NCBI RefSeq assembly: GCF_001570745.1
Contig: NZ_BCSG01000018.1
Span: 1-64,000, forward strand
Origin: Alicyclobacillus mali NBRC 102425
GTDB lineage: Bacteria; Bacillota; Bacilli; Alicyclobacillales; Alicyclobacillaceae
Reading direction: 5' to 3'
Length of the DNA stretch: 64,000 nucleotides
Shown here: in pieces, positions 1 to 9,097 of the stretch
How positions within the stretch are numbered: position 1 is the stretch's first letter
Layout of the letters: every line of letters starts with the position of its first letter
Translations under genes and position numbers: made by a program
Notes under the pieces: generated by a model
Seen by the model: the letters and a program-made list of their open reading frames with translations, nothing else
Databases searched by the model: none
What the model was told of the DNA's origin: nothing

Positions 1-1311
1 AAAAGGCTCAATCAACAAAATCCCCAGAATTGCAACGCCATAAAGTCCAAATACGCCTGCACATAGGACAAACAAAAATTGTAACAACCGTGTCGCCTGC
101 ACCATCCCCAAGGCTGGCGCGGTAAAGGAGGCGATACCGGTGGCGGCGACAATAATGATCATGCCTGCGGACACGATCCCGGCGCGCACTGCAGCCTCCC
201 CGATGACCAGGGTGCCCACAATGCTCACAGACTGCCCCACGGCTCTAGGCAGTCTCGTTCCCGCCTCCCTCAGTGCTTCGAACGCGAACATCATGAAAAG
301 CGCTTCAAAGACCGTCGGAAAAGGGATCCCGGCGCGCTGAGAACTGATCTTTTGAACGAGCGGCGTAGGAACCAAGTCTTGGTTATACGTCAACAACGAG
401 ACATACACGGCCGGGAGTAGTACCGATGACCAAAACATGATGTGGCGCAAGAGACGAAGAGGCAAGGCGAGCGTGTAATGCATGTAGTAGTCTTCCGGCG
501 ACGTGATGAATTGCGCGAATGTCGCGGGGAGCACCATGCACATGGGGGTGCCGTCCACTACAATTGCGACTCTTCCCTGCAGCAGCCCCGACACCACGCG
601 TTCGGGCCGTTCTGTTTCCTCGATGGTTGGAAAAATTGTCCTTGGCGCATCTGCAATCCACTCCCTGACCACATTCATGTCGACCACACCATCAATACAC
701 ACCTTAGATAATCGCGAGGAGACCTCTTGAATGAGTTGAGGCTTCGTAATACCTTCGACATATAGAAGGGAAACCGTCGTTCTCGTTCGCTCACCGATTG
801 TAAAATCGAGAATCCTGAGGTCTGGTGAACGCAATCTCTTCCGCAATAAGGCGATATTCAGAACGCGGTTCTCCACGAACGCCTCTTGCGGCCCCTGTAA
901 CGTCGGTTCGTTTTCCGCTCGATCAACCTGGCGACCTGGCAAAGACTCGACGTCCCAGATGAAAGCTGTTCCGAGTCCGTCTTGAAAGAGAACCGCTTTC
1001 CCTCCCAGCACAGCTGTGACCACGTCATCTCGCTTCTCAGTTGCGTTCATCGACATCCATAGTGCCTGCTGCCTCAAGTGCTTCAAGGATGATATGGACT
1101 TCTTTGACGCTTCTTCCAAGCGCAAGATCGAGAGTCCCATTTGAATACGCTCTGCAGCCACAAGACCGTCGATCCACACAACGAAGGCGAGGGATCCGTT
1201 CCATTCAAACGGCATTCTCTTGAGATCAGGAGCGGAGGCTAAACAAGCCTGGAGCATCAACCAGTTGTCTTCGACCCGCTTCGATAGAAGCCCATCTGCT
1301 CTGCCTGTCAT
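1..1311 (-). CDS. Spore germinant receptor subunit A (GerA family), C-terminus cut by the window edge
   Basis: Integral membrane A subunit of a nutrient germinant receptor in the inner spore membrane. The minus-strand frame is open from ATG 1311 to the window edge, 437 codons; about 50-100 C-terminal residues are missing. Visible family marks are the N-terminal soluble domain, the segments IFPTIEETERPE and GRVAIVVDGTPM, then SPEDYY, then hydrophobic spans including QSVSIVGTLVIGEAAVRAGI. No strong ribosome binding site lies before 1311, so the start is the first ATG after the in-frame stop. It lies 69 bases downstream of the glutamate-synthase-like gene on the same strand and may share its transcript. 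The B and C partners would lie beyond the left edge. Confidence 0.9.
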   Translation of the reverse strand, partial: MTGRADGLLSKRVEDNWLMLQACLASAPDLKRMPFEWNGSLAFVVWIDGLVAAERIQMGLSILRLEEASKKSISSLKHLRQQALWMSMNATEKRDDVVTAVLGGKAVLFQDGLGTAFIWDVESLPGRQVDRAENEPTLQGPQEAFVENRVLNIALLRKRLRSPDLRILDFTIGERTRTTVSLLYVEGITKPQLIQEVSSRLSKVCIDGVVDMNVVREWIADAPRTIFPTIEETERPERVVSGLLQGRVAIVVDGTPMCMVLPATFAQFITSPEDYYMHYTLALPLRLLRHIMFWSSVLLPAVYVSLLTYNQDLVPTPLVQKISSQRAGIPFPTVFEALFMMFAFEALREAGTRLPRAVGQSVSIVGTLVIGEAAVRAGIVSAGMIIIVAATGIASFTAPALGMVQATRLLQFLFVLCAGVFGLYGVAILGILLIEPF

Positions 1312-1380
1312 CCTGCATCACCAGCGTACCTGGAATGCGATTCTCCCGTAGCGTTCACCAAACTCGATTTCCCTATGCGT

Positions 1381-2784
1381 CTAGACGAGTGGGCACCCTG
1401 TAATCCTCGCAACCTCGGCATCCCACGCAACAAGGTCGCTATGATCCAAGGCGTGAACCGAAGGCTTACCGAGCGCTCGCAAGCCGACGCCTATCTCGTC
1501 GGCACACGCCTGAAGAAACTTTGCCAACGACTCTGCCCCGGTGCGGACGTCAAACTTCGCCGAAATCTCCGCATTGGCCCACGCGATCTGAGTCGGAGGT
1601 TCGAACGGCAGTGTGCGCGCGAGTTGAGTATGCACGACTGAAAATAGTGCAGCTGTCCCCATGTAAACCGCCGAAGCGCCCAAACAGAGCGCTTTCATAA
1701 TGTCCCCCGGCGTTCGAATCCCGCCCGAGACAATGAGGTCCACCCTATCTTGGTACCCTCGCTCGCGCAGAAATCGAGCAGCACGACAAAGGGCGGAGAG
1801 TGTGGGAATCCCAAAATCGTCAACGAGCACCGCAGGAGACGCATGGGTCCCACCCTGTGCCCCATCGACCACAATCACATCTGCGCCAGCTTTCACAGCC
1901 CACTCAATGTCTTGCTCGATGTAGTGACTCGCTGGAATCTTAACCGCAATGGGGGCTCCTCCGCTTATTTTCCTTAATCTTCTGATTAGAGAGCGAAAGG
2001 CGAGCATTCGCTCGACTTCGGGATGGCCGGCCGGTATATAGGCCACGTCCGATGCATCGGTCAGCCCCAAGTCTCTGCGGGTAGTTCGATCCAAACCTTT
2101 CGCGGACACAAACGTCCCAGAACCGACATTCGCTCCTTGTCCGAAGCGAATTTCAATCATATGTGCTCGTTGGAAAGCCGATTCGCCCCCGCGCCATGGC
2201 GCGCGATGGTACTGAACCACCCATTTGTCTGCCCAGTGCGTCCATTCCGCTACGACGGGGCCTTGCCCCACATTGCATGCCGTTCCAGCTTTCGCCGTAC
2301 CAAGTGCAATCGCTTGGACAATGGGCTTTCGTAAAGCAACACCATATCCCATGGCACTTACGAGAATTGGCATCGACAATTGCAGCGGCCGTTTACAGTG
2401 TCGACCGATGGTGACCTGAAGATCCACTGGATCCGTCAACTCAAGAGGGCGGCGGCGAAGAGGGCCCGGCGTGAGGAGCAGTCCGTCAAAATGCGGGAAA
2501 GAGCGTCCTGTCCCAATCGGCTTTTCTAACGCTCTTCCGCTTTGCGCGCGCAACTCATTTTCCAACGTCCATTGTAGACCAAATTTTTTAAGCGCCGTGT
2601 AACCCTCTAACAGATTGTTCGTATAAGGATCTCGGAATAGAATTTCTGTAAATCTGCGCACCGCCAGTTTGAAGAAAGTCCGCAATAGCCATGGAGATAA
2701 CAATAGCAGCAGAAGGAAAATGACGCTCAACTCGACCCCAATGACGATGCATACACTTTGGAGAAACTCCACCCTGCTTCCCAT
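1381..2784 (-). CDS. FMN-binding glutamate-synthase-like membrane protein (YerD-type)
   Basis: 467 residues. A hydrophobic span at about residues 10-34 anchors a cytosolic TIM-barrel domain like the FMN domain of glutamate synthase. Family marks are ILVSAMGYG, IAVKIPASHYIEQDI, VIVVDGAQGGTHASP, LIVSGGIRTPGDIMKALCLGA and VYMGTAALF. The cysteines that hold the 3Fe-4S cluster in true glutamate synthases are not seen after this point, so electron donor and reaction are uncertain. ATG 2784 is chosen because AGGAGG lies at 2790-2795; the frame stays open upstream without a site. It precedes a gerA gene on the same strand, so a role in spores is possible but is only inference. Confidence 0.8.
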   Translation of the reverse strand: MGSRVEFLQSVCIVIGVELSVIFLLLLLLSPWLLRTFFKLAVRRFTEILFRDPYTNNLLEGYTALKKFGLQWTLENELRAQSGRALEKPIGTGRSFPHFDGLLLTPGPLRRRPLELTDPVDLQVTIGRHCKRPLQLSMPILVSAMGYGVALRKPIVQAIALGTAKAGTACNVGQGPVVAEWTHWADKWVVQYHRAPWRGGESAFQRAHMIEIRFGQGANVGSGTFVSAKGLDRTTRRDLGLTDASDVAYIPAGHPEVERMLAFRSLIRRLRKISGGAPIAVKIPASHYIEQDIEWAVKAGADVIVVDGAQGGTHASPAVLVDDFGIPTLSALCRAARFLRERGYQDRVDLIVSGGIRTPGDIMKALCLGASAVYMGTAALFSVVHTQLARTLPFEPPTQIAWANAEISAKFDVRTGAESLAKFLQACADEIGVGLRALGKPSVHALDHSDLVAWDAEVARITGCPLV

Positions 2785-2883
2785 ACGTGCCTCCTGAACC
2801 AGATGGAACGCACCATCACGTGTGGTCTCTCGCGATATGTCTCCTCCCCCCATAGTCTCGACATCTAAACCTAGTCCTACACG

Positions 2884-4674
2884 TCATACCGACTCGCCAA
2901 ACACTCCGTTCGTGAGGACACTGGACCCTACTTCTCGTTGAATGCTCCACAACTCGCTGTAGACGCCGCCTCGATAAACAAGCTCGCGATGCGTACCGCG
3001 TTCGACGACGCGTCCTTCGTGTAATACGAAGATCTGATCCATGTATTCCATACCCGTAAGCCGGTGGGTGACCCAGACTACGGTCTTGTCTCGCAGCGCG
3101 GTAAAAAACGCTTCCATGAACGAGCGTTCCGTTTCGACGTCAAGCGAAGAAGTCGGTTCGTCACAGAGTACGACCTCGGCCCCAGAGAGCACAGCCCGTG
3201 CGAGAGAAAGCCGCTGACGCTCACCGCCCGAGAGCGAGTACCCGCGATCATGCAGCACCGTGTCGAGCCCCTTCGGAAGCCGCGAAACGAGATCCTCGAG
3301 CTGCGCGATGGAGAGGGCCGTCATGAGTTCCTCGTCCGTAGCATCAGGCCTCGCGAGCAAGAGATTCTGGCGAAGTGTCGTATGGAAGATGTATGTATCC
3401 TGCGGCACCGCTGTGACGAGACGTCGAAGCTCAGCCTCCGCCAAGCCGACGAGTGGATGGCCGAACCATCGCACCTCGCCCTCATCGTAGGCGACGAGAC
3501 CTAGCGCCACGTGGAGCAACGTCGATTTACCGGCCCCGCTGTCCCCAACGATGGCAACCCGGTGACCACGGGGGACCTCGATGTCGACGTCCCTCAGCGC
3601 CCACACGTCTCCTCGGCGGCAGGAAAGACCACGCGTCGAGAACGCCGTATGGGTAGAAGCGAGAGCGAGTGGCAAAGTGGCCGACGCCCCTTCGCTCTCC
3701 GCTTGTGGACCGACCTCCCCGCTCGACACCGGCGCGAGATCGGCCATCTTCGCAACCGACCGGCTCACCTCAAAAGCATCCGCGAATGCTGGTCCCACAG
3801 TGGTCCAAGGTTCCATGGCCGCCATGACCATGAGTGTCACGGCTGCTATCATCGTGCCAGGCAAGTGCGACATGAGATGCAGTTCGATGGCCTCGGCGAG
3901 AACGACCGCCACAGTAGCCGTAGCGCCCACATACAACGCTCCATCGAGGATCGCGCGCACGGCGTCGAGGTGAGCAGTCAGCCGCTCCTCCTCCTCTTCC
4001 CAACTGTCCAGGCGCGCGAGCATCTCGTCAATCTCGCCATGCGCGAGTAGCTCCTCGATCCCACGGACGAGATCGTCCATCCCGGCTTCGCGCCTCTGGC
4101 GAATGGCGAACCTCGAGCTATGCCAGCGATTCGAGATCAACAAGGCCAGTAACGGTGCCCCGATTCCTGCCACGAGAACGCCGAGCGCGAATGTCACCGC
4201 GAGGCTCAGATCCATCCGCGCGAGCCATGCACCCACCAGCGCGCTCGAAGCAAGGCCGCTCCCGAGCGGCAAAAGAAGCCTCAGAAGCCCGTTCTGCACT
4301 CGTTCCATGTCCGTCAGGATGAGATCCAGGGTCGACACGGTGCGACGGCCAATCAAGGAATCCGGATGGCGCTCTAGATGCGAAAATACGATCGCGCGCA
4401 GGCGTGCCGTCAGACGAAGGACGGTGTCGTGCGAAATCAGGCGCTCGAGATAACGAAACGCCGCCCGACTGGTGCCGAAAAACCGCACGCCCACAATGGG
4501 CACCCACAGCATCAGAATCGTCGACGGTTTGAGCGCCGCGGCGGAAATCAGGTAGCCCGCCGTCGCCATCATCGCCGCAGCGGCCACGAACGTGGCGGAG
4601 GAAAGCCCAGTGCTACCCGCCACACGGCCGACGACTGGACGCACAAATCCCCACATCCAGCGCACGCGTCTCAT
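2884..4674 (-). CDS. cydC: Thiol reductant ABC exporter, CydC subunit
   Basis: 596-residue half-transporter with an N-terminal six-helix membrane domain and a C-terminal ATPase. Walker A is GDSGAGKST, the signature is LSGGERQRLSLARA, and Walker B is VVLCDEPTSSLD. With CydD it exports cysteine or glutathione-type thiols and is needed to assemble cytochrome bd (family knowledge). The start is ATG 4674: it overlaps the cydD stop by one base (TGATG) and has AGGAGGTG at 4683-4690. The open frame continues upstream inside cydD but is not coding there. It is the last gene of the cydABDC operon. Confidence 0.93.
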   Translation of the reverse strand: MRRVRWMWGFVRPVVGRVAGSTGLSSATFVAAAAMMATAGYLISAAALKPSTILMLWVPIVGVRFFGTSRAAFRYLERLISHDTVLRLTARLRAIVFSHLERHPDSLIGRRTVSTLDLILTDMERVQNGLLRLLLPLGSGLASSALVGAWLARMDLSLAVTFALGVLVAGIGAPLLALLISNRWHSSRFAIRQRREAGMDDLVRGIEELLAHGEIDEMLARLDSWEEEEERLTAHLDAVRAILDGALYVGATATVAVVLAEAIELHLMSHLPGTMIAAVTLMVMAAMEPWTTVGPAFADAFEVSRSVAKMADLAPVSSGEVGPQAESEGASATLPLALASTHTAFSTRGLSCRRGDVWALRDVDIEVPRGHRVAIVGDSGAGKSTLLHVALGLVAYDEGEVRWFGHPLVGLAEAELRRLVTAVPQDTYIFHTTLRQNLLLARPDATDEELMTALSIAQLEDLVSRLPKGLDTVLHDRGYSLSGGERQRLSLARAVLSGAEVVLCDEPTSSLDVETERSFMEAFFTALRDKTVVWVTHRLTGMEYMDQIFVLHEGRVVERGTHRELVYRGGVYSELWSIQREVGSSVLTNGVFGESV

Positions 4675-6431
4675 CAGGCAAGCACCTCCTCGCCACGGTA
4701 ACGGCTCACCATAGCGTGAAAATAGCCATGCGCACGCAGAAGTTCCTCCGGTCTGCCCTGTTCGACGAGCCGACCGCCGTCGAGGACGAGGACGCGATTG
4801 GCCGCGAGTGCCACGCTCAGTCGATGCGCGACAACGATGGAAGTGCGCTGCCGTAACCAAGGAATCAGATGCCCCTCAAGCGCGCGCTCGGTGGCGAGAT
4901 CGAGCGATCTCGTCGGCTCATCGAGCAGCGCCACGGCCGGCCTCCGGAGGACCAGGCGCGCCAGGGCCAGCCGCTGCCGCTCGCCGCCCGAAAGCTGCAC
5001 CCGCTCGCCGTCGATCTCCGTATCCATGCCGCCAGGCAGCCGCTCGACGACCTGGTCGAGCCCCGACATCCACAGCGCCTCCCGAATCTCCTCGTCGGAT
5101 CGCGGCTCTTTCCACGTGACGTTATCGCGCAACGTCGCGTGGAACCACGTTGGCTCCTGCGCGACGAGGCCCAGATGACGGCGAAACGCGCCAAGATCAA
5201 TCTCGTCGAGCGGCACGCCGCCGACCAGCACCTCGCCTGACTCCGGCCGGATGAAGCCGAGCAGCACGGCGAGGAGCGTGCTCTTACCCGCGCCGCTCGG
5301 CCCGACGACGGCGACCAACTCGCGCGGCCCAATGCGGAACGAGACGTCCTGAAGCGCGGGCTTCGTGGCGCCGGGATAGCGGACGGTGACGTGACGAAAC
5401 TCGATGGCGACGCCCTGCGGGCTCACGAGCGACGTCCGGCCTCCGTCGCGTAGCGGCATGGAAGATATCGGCGTCTCGAGCACCTCCCGGTGCCGCTCAA
5501 GCATCGCCACGCCGTCCCGCGCCGCGTGATACTGGGCACCCGCCGTGCGAATCGGCAGGTAATATTCCGGCGCGAGCAGGAGCAGCACGAGGGCCACGCC
5601 GAAGTCCATGCGGCCGTTCAACAAGCGGATGCCCAGCGAGACGGCCACGAGGCCGATGCTCACCATGGTGAAAAGCTCCGTCACGAGCGAGGACAGAAAC
5701 GCGAGCCGGAGCACCTTCATGGTCGTTCGCCGATAGTCGTCCGCCACGCGCTCGATGATGTCCACCTGCGCCCGGCTGCGCCCAAACACCTTCAGCGTCC
5801 AGAGCCCGCGCACCACGTCGAGGAAGTGGCCCCCGAGGCGTTCGAGGGCCTCAAACCGCCTGTCGGTGGCTTTCTGCGCCGCCTGCCCCACGAGGACAAG
5901 CAGCAGCACCATGAAGGGCACCGTCCCCGCAAGAATGACGGCCGTCAACCGATCCTCGACCGCAGCAAACGCGAGGATGGCGATCGGCACCGCCGCGGAC
6001 GCAGCCGCTTGCGGAAGATAGCTCGCGAGATACGCGTCCATTCCGTCGATCCCGTCCGTGAGCCACGTCCGCCATGCTCCGGCCGGATGGCGGCGTACCT
6101 CCACCGGCCCAAGCGCAGCCATCTGCTCGACCATCTCGCGCCGAATGCGCCGTTTGACATGCGAGGCGAAGCGCTGGGACAGCCACTTGGCGACTGCCAT
6201 CAGGACCGCTCTCGCCGCGATCACGGCGAAAAACGCGATGAGCGCGGCGAACCACGCATGTGCCCCGTCCGCACGCGGGAATACAGAACTCACAGCCCGC
6301 GACAGGTACCACGCCTGCGGCAGGACCAAGAGCCCGGCGAGCGCGGATGCGGCGGATGCGAGCAGGAACGTACGTCGTTCCTGGCGCGTCGCGACAGGCA
6401 GGTGACGAGTGACGGAACGCATGGGCTTCAC
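4674..6431 (-). CDS. cydD: Thiol reductant ABC exporter, CydD subunit
   Basis: 585-residue partner of CydC. It has an N-terminal membrane domain and a C-terminal ATPase with Walker A GPSGAGKST, signature LSGGERQRLALARL and Walker B VALLDEPTRSLD. The heterodimer CydDC exports reduced thiols to the outer face of the membrane and supports haem insertion into cytochrome bd. The start is either GTG 6431 or ATG 6422, three codons later; the weak AAGG-type site lies closer to the ATG. It begins 9 bases after the cydB stop and ends in a one-base overlap with cydC. Confidence 0.93.
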   Translation of the reverse strand: MKPMRSVTRHLPVATRQERRTFLLASAASALAGLLVLPQAWYLSRAVSSVFPRADGAHAWFAALIAFFAVIAARAVLMAVAKWLSQRFASHVKRRIRREMVEQMAALGPVEVRRHPAGAWRTWLTDGIDGMDAYLASYLPQAAASAAVPIAILAFAAVEDRLTAVILAGTVPFMVLLLVLVGQAAQKATDRRFEALERLGGHFLDVVRGLWTLKVFGRSRAQVDIIERVADDYRRTTMKVLRLAFLSSLVTELFTMVSIGLVAVSLGIRLLNGRMDFGVALVLLLLAPEYYLPIRTAGAQYHAARDGVAMLERHREVLETPISSMPLRDGGRTSLVSPQGVAIEFRHVTVRYPGATKPALQDVSFRIGPRELVAVVGPSGAGKSTLLAVLLGFIRPESGEVLVGGVPLDEIDLGAFRRHLGLVAQEPTWFHATLRDNVTWKEPRSDEEIREALWMSGLDQVVERLPGGMDTEIDGERVQLSGGERQRLALARLVLRRPAVALLDEPTRSLDLATERALEGHLIPWLRQRTSIVVAHRLSVALAANRVLVLDGGRLVEQGRPEELLRAHGYFHAMVSRYRGEEVLA

Positions 6432-6440
6432 CTTCGTTCC

Positions 6441-7454
6441 TCAGTATTCGAGCGGGTGATCGCTCGACAACCGCTTCCGGAACACCCAGTAACTCCATCC
6501 CTGGTACAGGAGAACGAACGGCACCACCGTCAGCGCGACGATGGTCATCACCTTCAGCGAATACGGATTCGATGCCGTGTTATAAATCGTCAGGCTCCAC
6601 GCCGGATTCAGCGAGCTGACCATCACCCGCGGGAACAGGTCCATGAAGACCGTGATGGTCGAAAGAACGATGGTCAGCCCCGTCATGAAGAACGCCCAAC
6701 CGTCGCGCTTCGCGCGAATGAAGAACTGGACCGAGAACAGCGCCAAACCGGCCAGGACAGGCACGACCCCCGGGTCAATGCCCCGGCGCGTGAACATATC
6801 CGTCTCGAGATAGCTCAGCACGACGAACAGGAAGGTGAGCGCCGTCGCCCACGCGCCGATGGCCGTGGCCGCCGCTCGAGCTCTCTCCTGCAGCACGCCG
6901 GACGTTCTAAGCGAGATGAAGAGCGCCCCGTGCAGGACGAAGAGAAGCGTCATGCTCACCCCGCCCATGACGGAGTACAGGCTGATGAGATCCCAGAACG
7001 ATCCGACGTAATTCTTGTTCTGATCAATCGGAACGCCGTGCATCATGTTGGCGAGGGCAATGCCCCAGAGGAGCGGTGGCAACAGGCTGCCGCCGAAGAT
7101 GACCCAGTCCCAGAACGTCCGCCAAGCCGGGTTCTCCACCTTGCTGCGAAACTCGAAGGCGACACCTCGCCCGATGAGCGCCACCAGCAGCAGAAAGAGC
7201 GCCATGTAAAATCCGCTGAACAGCGTGGCATACCAGCCCGGAAAGGCGGCGAACATCGCTCCGCCAGCCGTGATGAACCACACCTCGTTGGCATCCCAGA
7301 ACGGCCCGATGGTGTTGATGAGCAGCCTGCGTTCCCCATCCGTCTTGCCGAGAAACGGAACCAGGATGCCCACGCCGTAGTCGAAGCCCTCGAGGAAAAA
7401 GAAGCCGATGAACAACACGGCGATGATCGCAAACCAGAACGATTCAAGTGTCAT
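6441..7454 (-). CDS. cydB: Cytochrome bd quinol oxidase subunit II
   Basis: 337-residue membrane subunit of the cytochrome bd terminal oxidase, which oxidises quinol and reduces oxygen to water. Multiple hydrophobic helices run the full length. The N-terminus (FWFAIIAVLFIGFFFLEGFD) and the segment INTIGPFWDANEVWFI are typical of CydB. It sits between cydA (33 bases upstream) and cydD (9 bases downstream) on the minus strand, so the oxidase and its assembly exporter are probably co-transcribed. Confidence 0.95.
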   Translation of the reverse strand: MTLESFWFAIIAVLFIGFFFLEGFDYGVGILVPFLGKTDGERRLLINTIGPFWDANEVWFITAGGAMFAAFPGWYATLFSGFYMALFLLLVALIGRGVAFEFRSKVENPAWRTFWDWVIFGGSLLPPLLWGIALANMMHGVPIDQNKNYVGSFWDLISLYSVMGGVSMTLLFVLHGALFISLRTSGVLQERARAAATAIGAWATALTFLFVVLSYLETDMFTRRGIDPGVVPVLAGLALFSVQFFIRAKRDGWAFFMTGLTIVLSTITVFMDLFPRVMVSSLNPAWSLTIYNTASNPYSLKVMTIVALTVVPFVLLYQGWSYWVFRKRLSSDHPLEY

Positions 7455-7487
7455 CTCGCGTACCTCCTAAGGCTCGTCGCACGCCCA

Positions 7488-8873
7488 TCAAAGCGCCACT
7501 GGCGAAAGCGACTCGGATTCATCGCCGTGATCGTCTTCCACTGGCCCCTGTCGCACGACGCGCGCGATGAGGAACAGGTCCACCACGGCAAGAAGACCGT
7601 AGAGCACCGTGAAAACAATGAGGGTCGTGAGCACCTCGCCCGCGGACACGGTCGGTGACACCCCGTCTCGCGTCAGCTGCAGGCCGTACACCACCCACGG
7701 CTGTCGCCCCATTTCGGTCATGATCCAGCCCATGCTGTTCGCGATGAAGGGCAAGGACGTGGCCCAGAGCATCCACTTCAGGTAGCGCCTGCTAGGAACC
7801 AATCGATTGCGAATGATCCGCCACACGCCCCACGCGGAGGCGAGGAACATCAGAGCACCCGCGAAGACCATGATGCGGAAGCTCCAGAAGATCACCGGGA
7901 CGTCGGGAATGTAATTGCCCGCGCCATATCTCGCCTGCATCTGTTGCTGGAGTTCGAGGATGCCGGGCACACTGCCGTACAACCGGTTGTAAGAGAGCAC
8001 GCTGAGGAGGTATGGAATCTGAATCATCCACGTGTTCTTGTGCGCGCCAGCGTGGATGATGGCGAACAGCGTCCACGGAGCCGGGCTGCCACTGGTCTGC
8101 CAAAGCGCCTCCGAAGCCGCCAGCTTCATCGGCTGGGACACGAGGAGATACTGCGCCTGCTCGTGCCCGACGACCATCACGAGAAAGCTCGCGGCCACGG
8201 CCACGATGGATGCAATCGCGAAGCTCGGCTGGAACACCTCGATGTGGCGCTTGCGCAACAGTTGATACGCGCTGATGCCCATGACGACGAACGCGCCGGT
8301 CACGAGTGCTCCTAGAAACACGTGCGGAAATTCGTACCACAACTGCGGGTTGGTCAGGAGCGCGCCGAAGCTCGACATTTCGGCATGACCGTCTTTGAGC
8401 GTGTAGCCCACCGGGTGCTGCATGAAGGCATTCGCGGTCAGGATCCAGAACGCCGAGAGCGTGGTCCCGATGGCCACCAGCCAGATGGACGCCACGTGCA
8501 TGCGCTTCGAGAGCTTATCCCATCCAAACATCCAGACGCCGAGAAACGTAGATTCGAGGAAAAATGCGAGCAGCGACTCAATCGCCAGCGGCGCGCCAAA
8601 CACGTCGCCCACAAAGCGGGAATAATTCGCCCAGTTCATGCCGAACTGGAACTCCTGCAAAATGCCCGTCACCACGCCCACCGCGAAGTTGATGAGAAAG
8701 ATCTTCCCCCAGAACTGCGCCATCTGCTTGTAACGATCGTCCTTTTTGGCGACGTACAAGGTCTCCATGATGGCAATCAGGTACACGAGACCGATGGTCA
8801 CCGGTACAAAGAAGAAGTGATACACCGTGGTGATGCCAAACTGCCACCGCGCCAACGCGACTTCACTCGGCAT
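7488..8873 (-). CDS. cydA: Cytochrome bd quinol oxidase subunit I
   Basis: 461-residue haem-bearing subunit. His19 (in TTVYHFFFVP) matches the haem b595 ligand, the histidine in YEFPHVFLGA a haem b558 ligand, and the methionine in WIMTEMGRQPW the other b558 ligand; the acidic pair sits in IESLLAFFLESTF. At 461 residues it is shorter than E. coli CydA, which fits the short Q-loop class. ATG 8873 is chosen over the ATG ten codons upstream because GGGGGAG lies 6 bases before it and the conserved N-terminus begins there. First gene of cydABDC. Confidence 0.96.
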   Translation of the reverse strand: MPSEVALARWQFGITTVYHFFFVPVTIGLVYLIAIMETLYVAKKDDRYKQMAQFWGKIFLINFAVGVVTGILQEFQFGMNWANYSRFVGDVFGAPLAIESLLAFFLESTFLGVWMFGWDKLSKRMHVASIWLVAIGTTLSAFWILTANAFMQHPVGYTLKDGHAEMSSFGALLTNPQLWYEFPHVFLGALVTGAFVVMGISAYQLLRKRHIEVFQPSFAIASIVAVAASFLVMVVGHEQAQYLLVSQPMKLAASEALWQTSGSPAPWTLFAIIHAGAHKNTWMIQIPYLLSVLSYNRLYGSVPGILELQQQMQARYGAGNYIPDVPVIFWSFRIMVFAGALMFLASAWGVWRIIRNRLVPSRRYLKWMLWATSLPFIANSMGWIMTEMGRQPWVVYGLQLTRDGVSPTVSAGEVLTTLIVFTVLYGLLAVVDLFLIARVVRQGPVEDDHGDESESLSPVAL

Positions 8874-8888
8874 GAGCTCTCCCCCTTC

Positions 8889-8930
8889 CATACTCGTGAT
8901 CACAAGTGATACTTGGAGCGCTCCTTACAC
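8889..8930 (-). promoter_or_regulatory. Cluster of palindromes upstream of cydA
   Basis: Three short palindromes adjoin each other 22-50 bases before the cydA start: GTGATCAC (8896-8903), CAAGTGATACTTG (8903-8915) and GGAGCGCTCC (8915-8924). They could be operator sites or 5' untranslated structure for redox control of the oxidase. They do not match the full 18-base Rex consensus, and no clear -35/-10 pair was found, so the regulator is unknown. Confidence 0.35.
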
Positions 8931-9039
8931 TTGGATCGTATCACCATATACTTCGAAAAAAATGCACTCTATGTGTAGGTTTTTGAACAAACCGCGGCAC
9001 GAGCTTGAACAGTTTGTAACGACCGCACAGGCAGCCGAC

Positions 9040-9083
9040 AAAAAAGCCGCTCCAGGGCTTCTCGTGAGCCCTTGTGAGCGGCT
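9040..9083 (-). terminator. Rho-independent terminator of the MFS gene
   Basis: Read on the minus strand, AGCCGCTC (9083-9076) pairs with the sequence at 9052-9045. An inner AGGGCT/AGCCCT stem sits within the loop, and a run of six T follows. It lies 15 bases past the stop of the MFS gene and upstream of the cydA leader, so it separates the two units. Confidence 0.85.
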
Positions 9084-9097
9084 GTATCCGACGCGGC

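Noticed and set aside
5490-7658. Very long plus-strand open frame (722 codons) opposite cydD-cydB
   Set aside because: Arg/His/Glu-rich product with no domains; it is the antisense of well-supported genes in GC-rich DNA. Similar cases at 9431-10957, 13846-15384, 35458-37071, 44851-46527, 58933-60369 and 62014-63612 were dropped for the same reason.
8889-8940. Rex operator upstream of cydA
   Set aside because: TTGTGATCACGA lacks the 6-base spacer of the TTGTGA-N6-TCACAA consensus.
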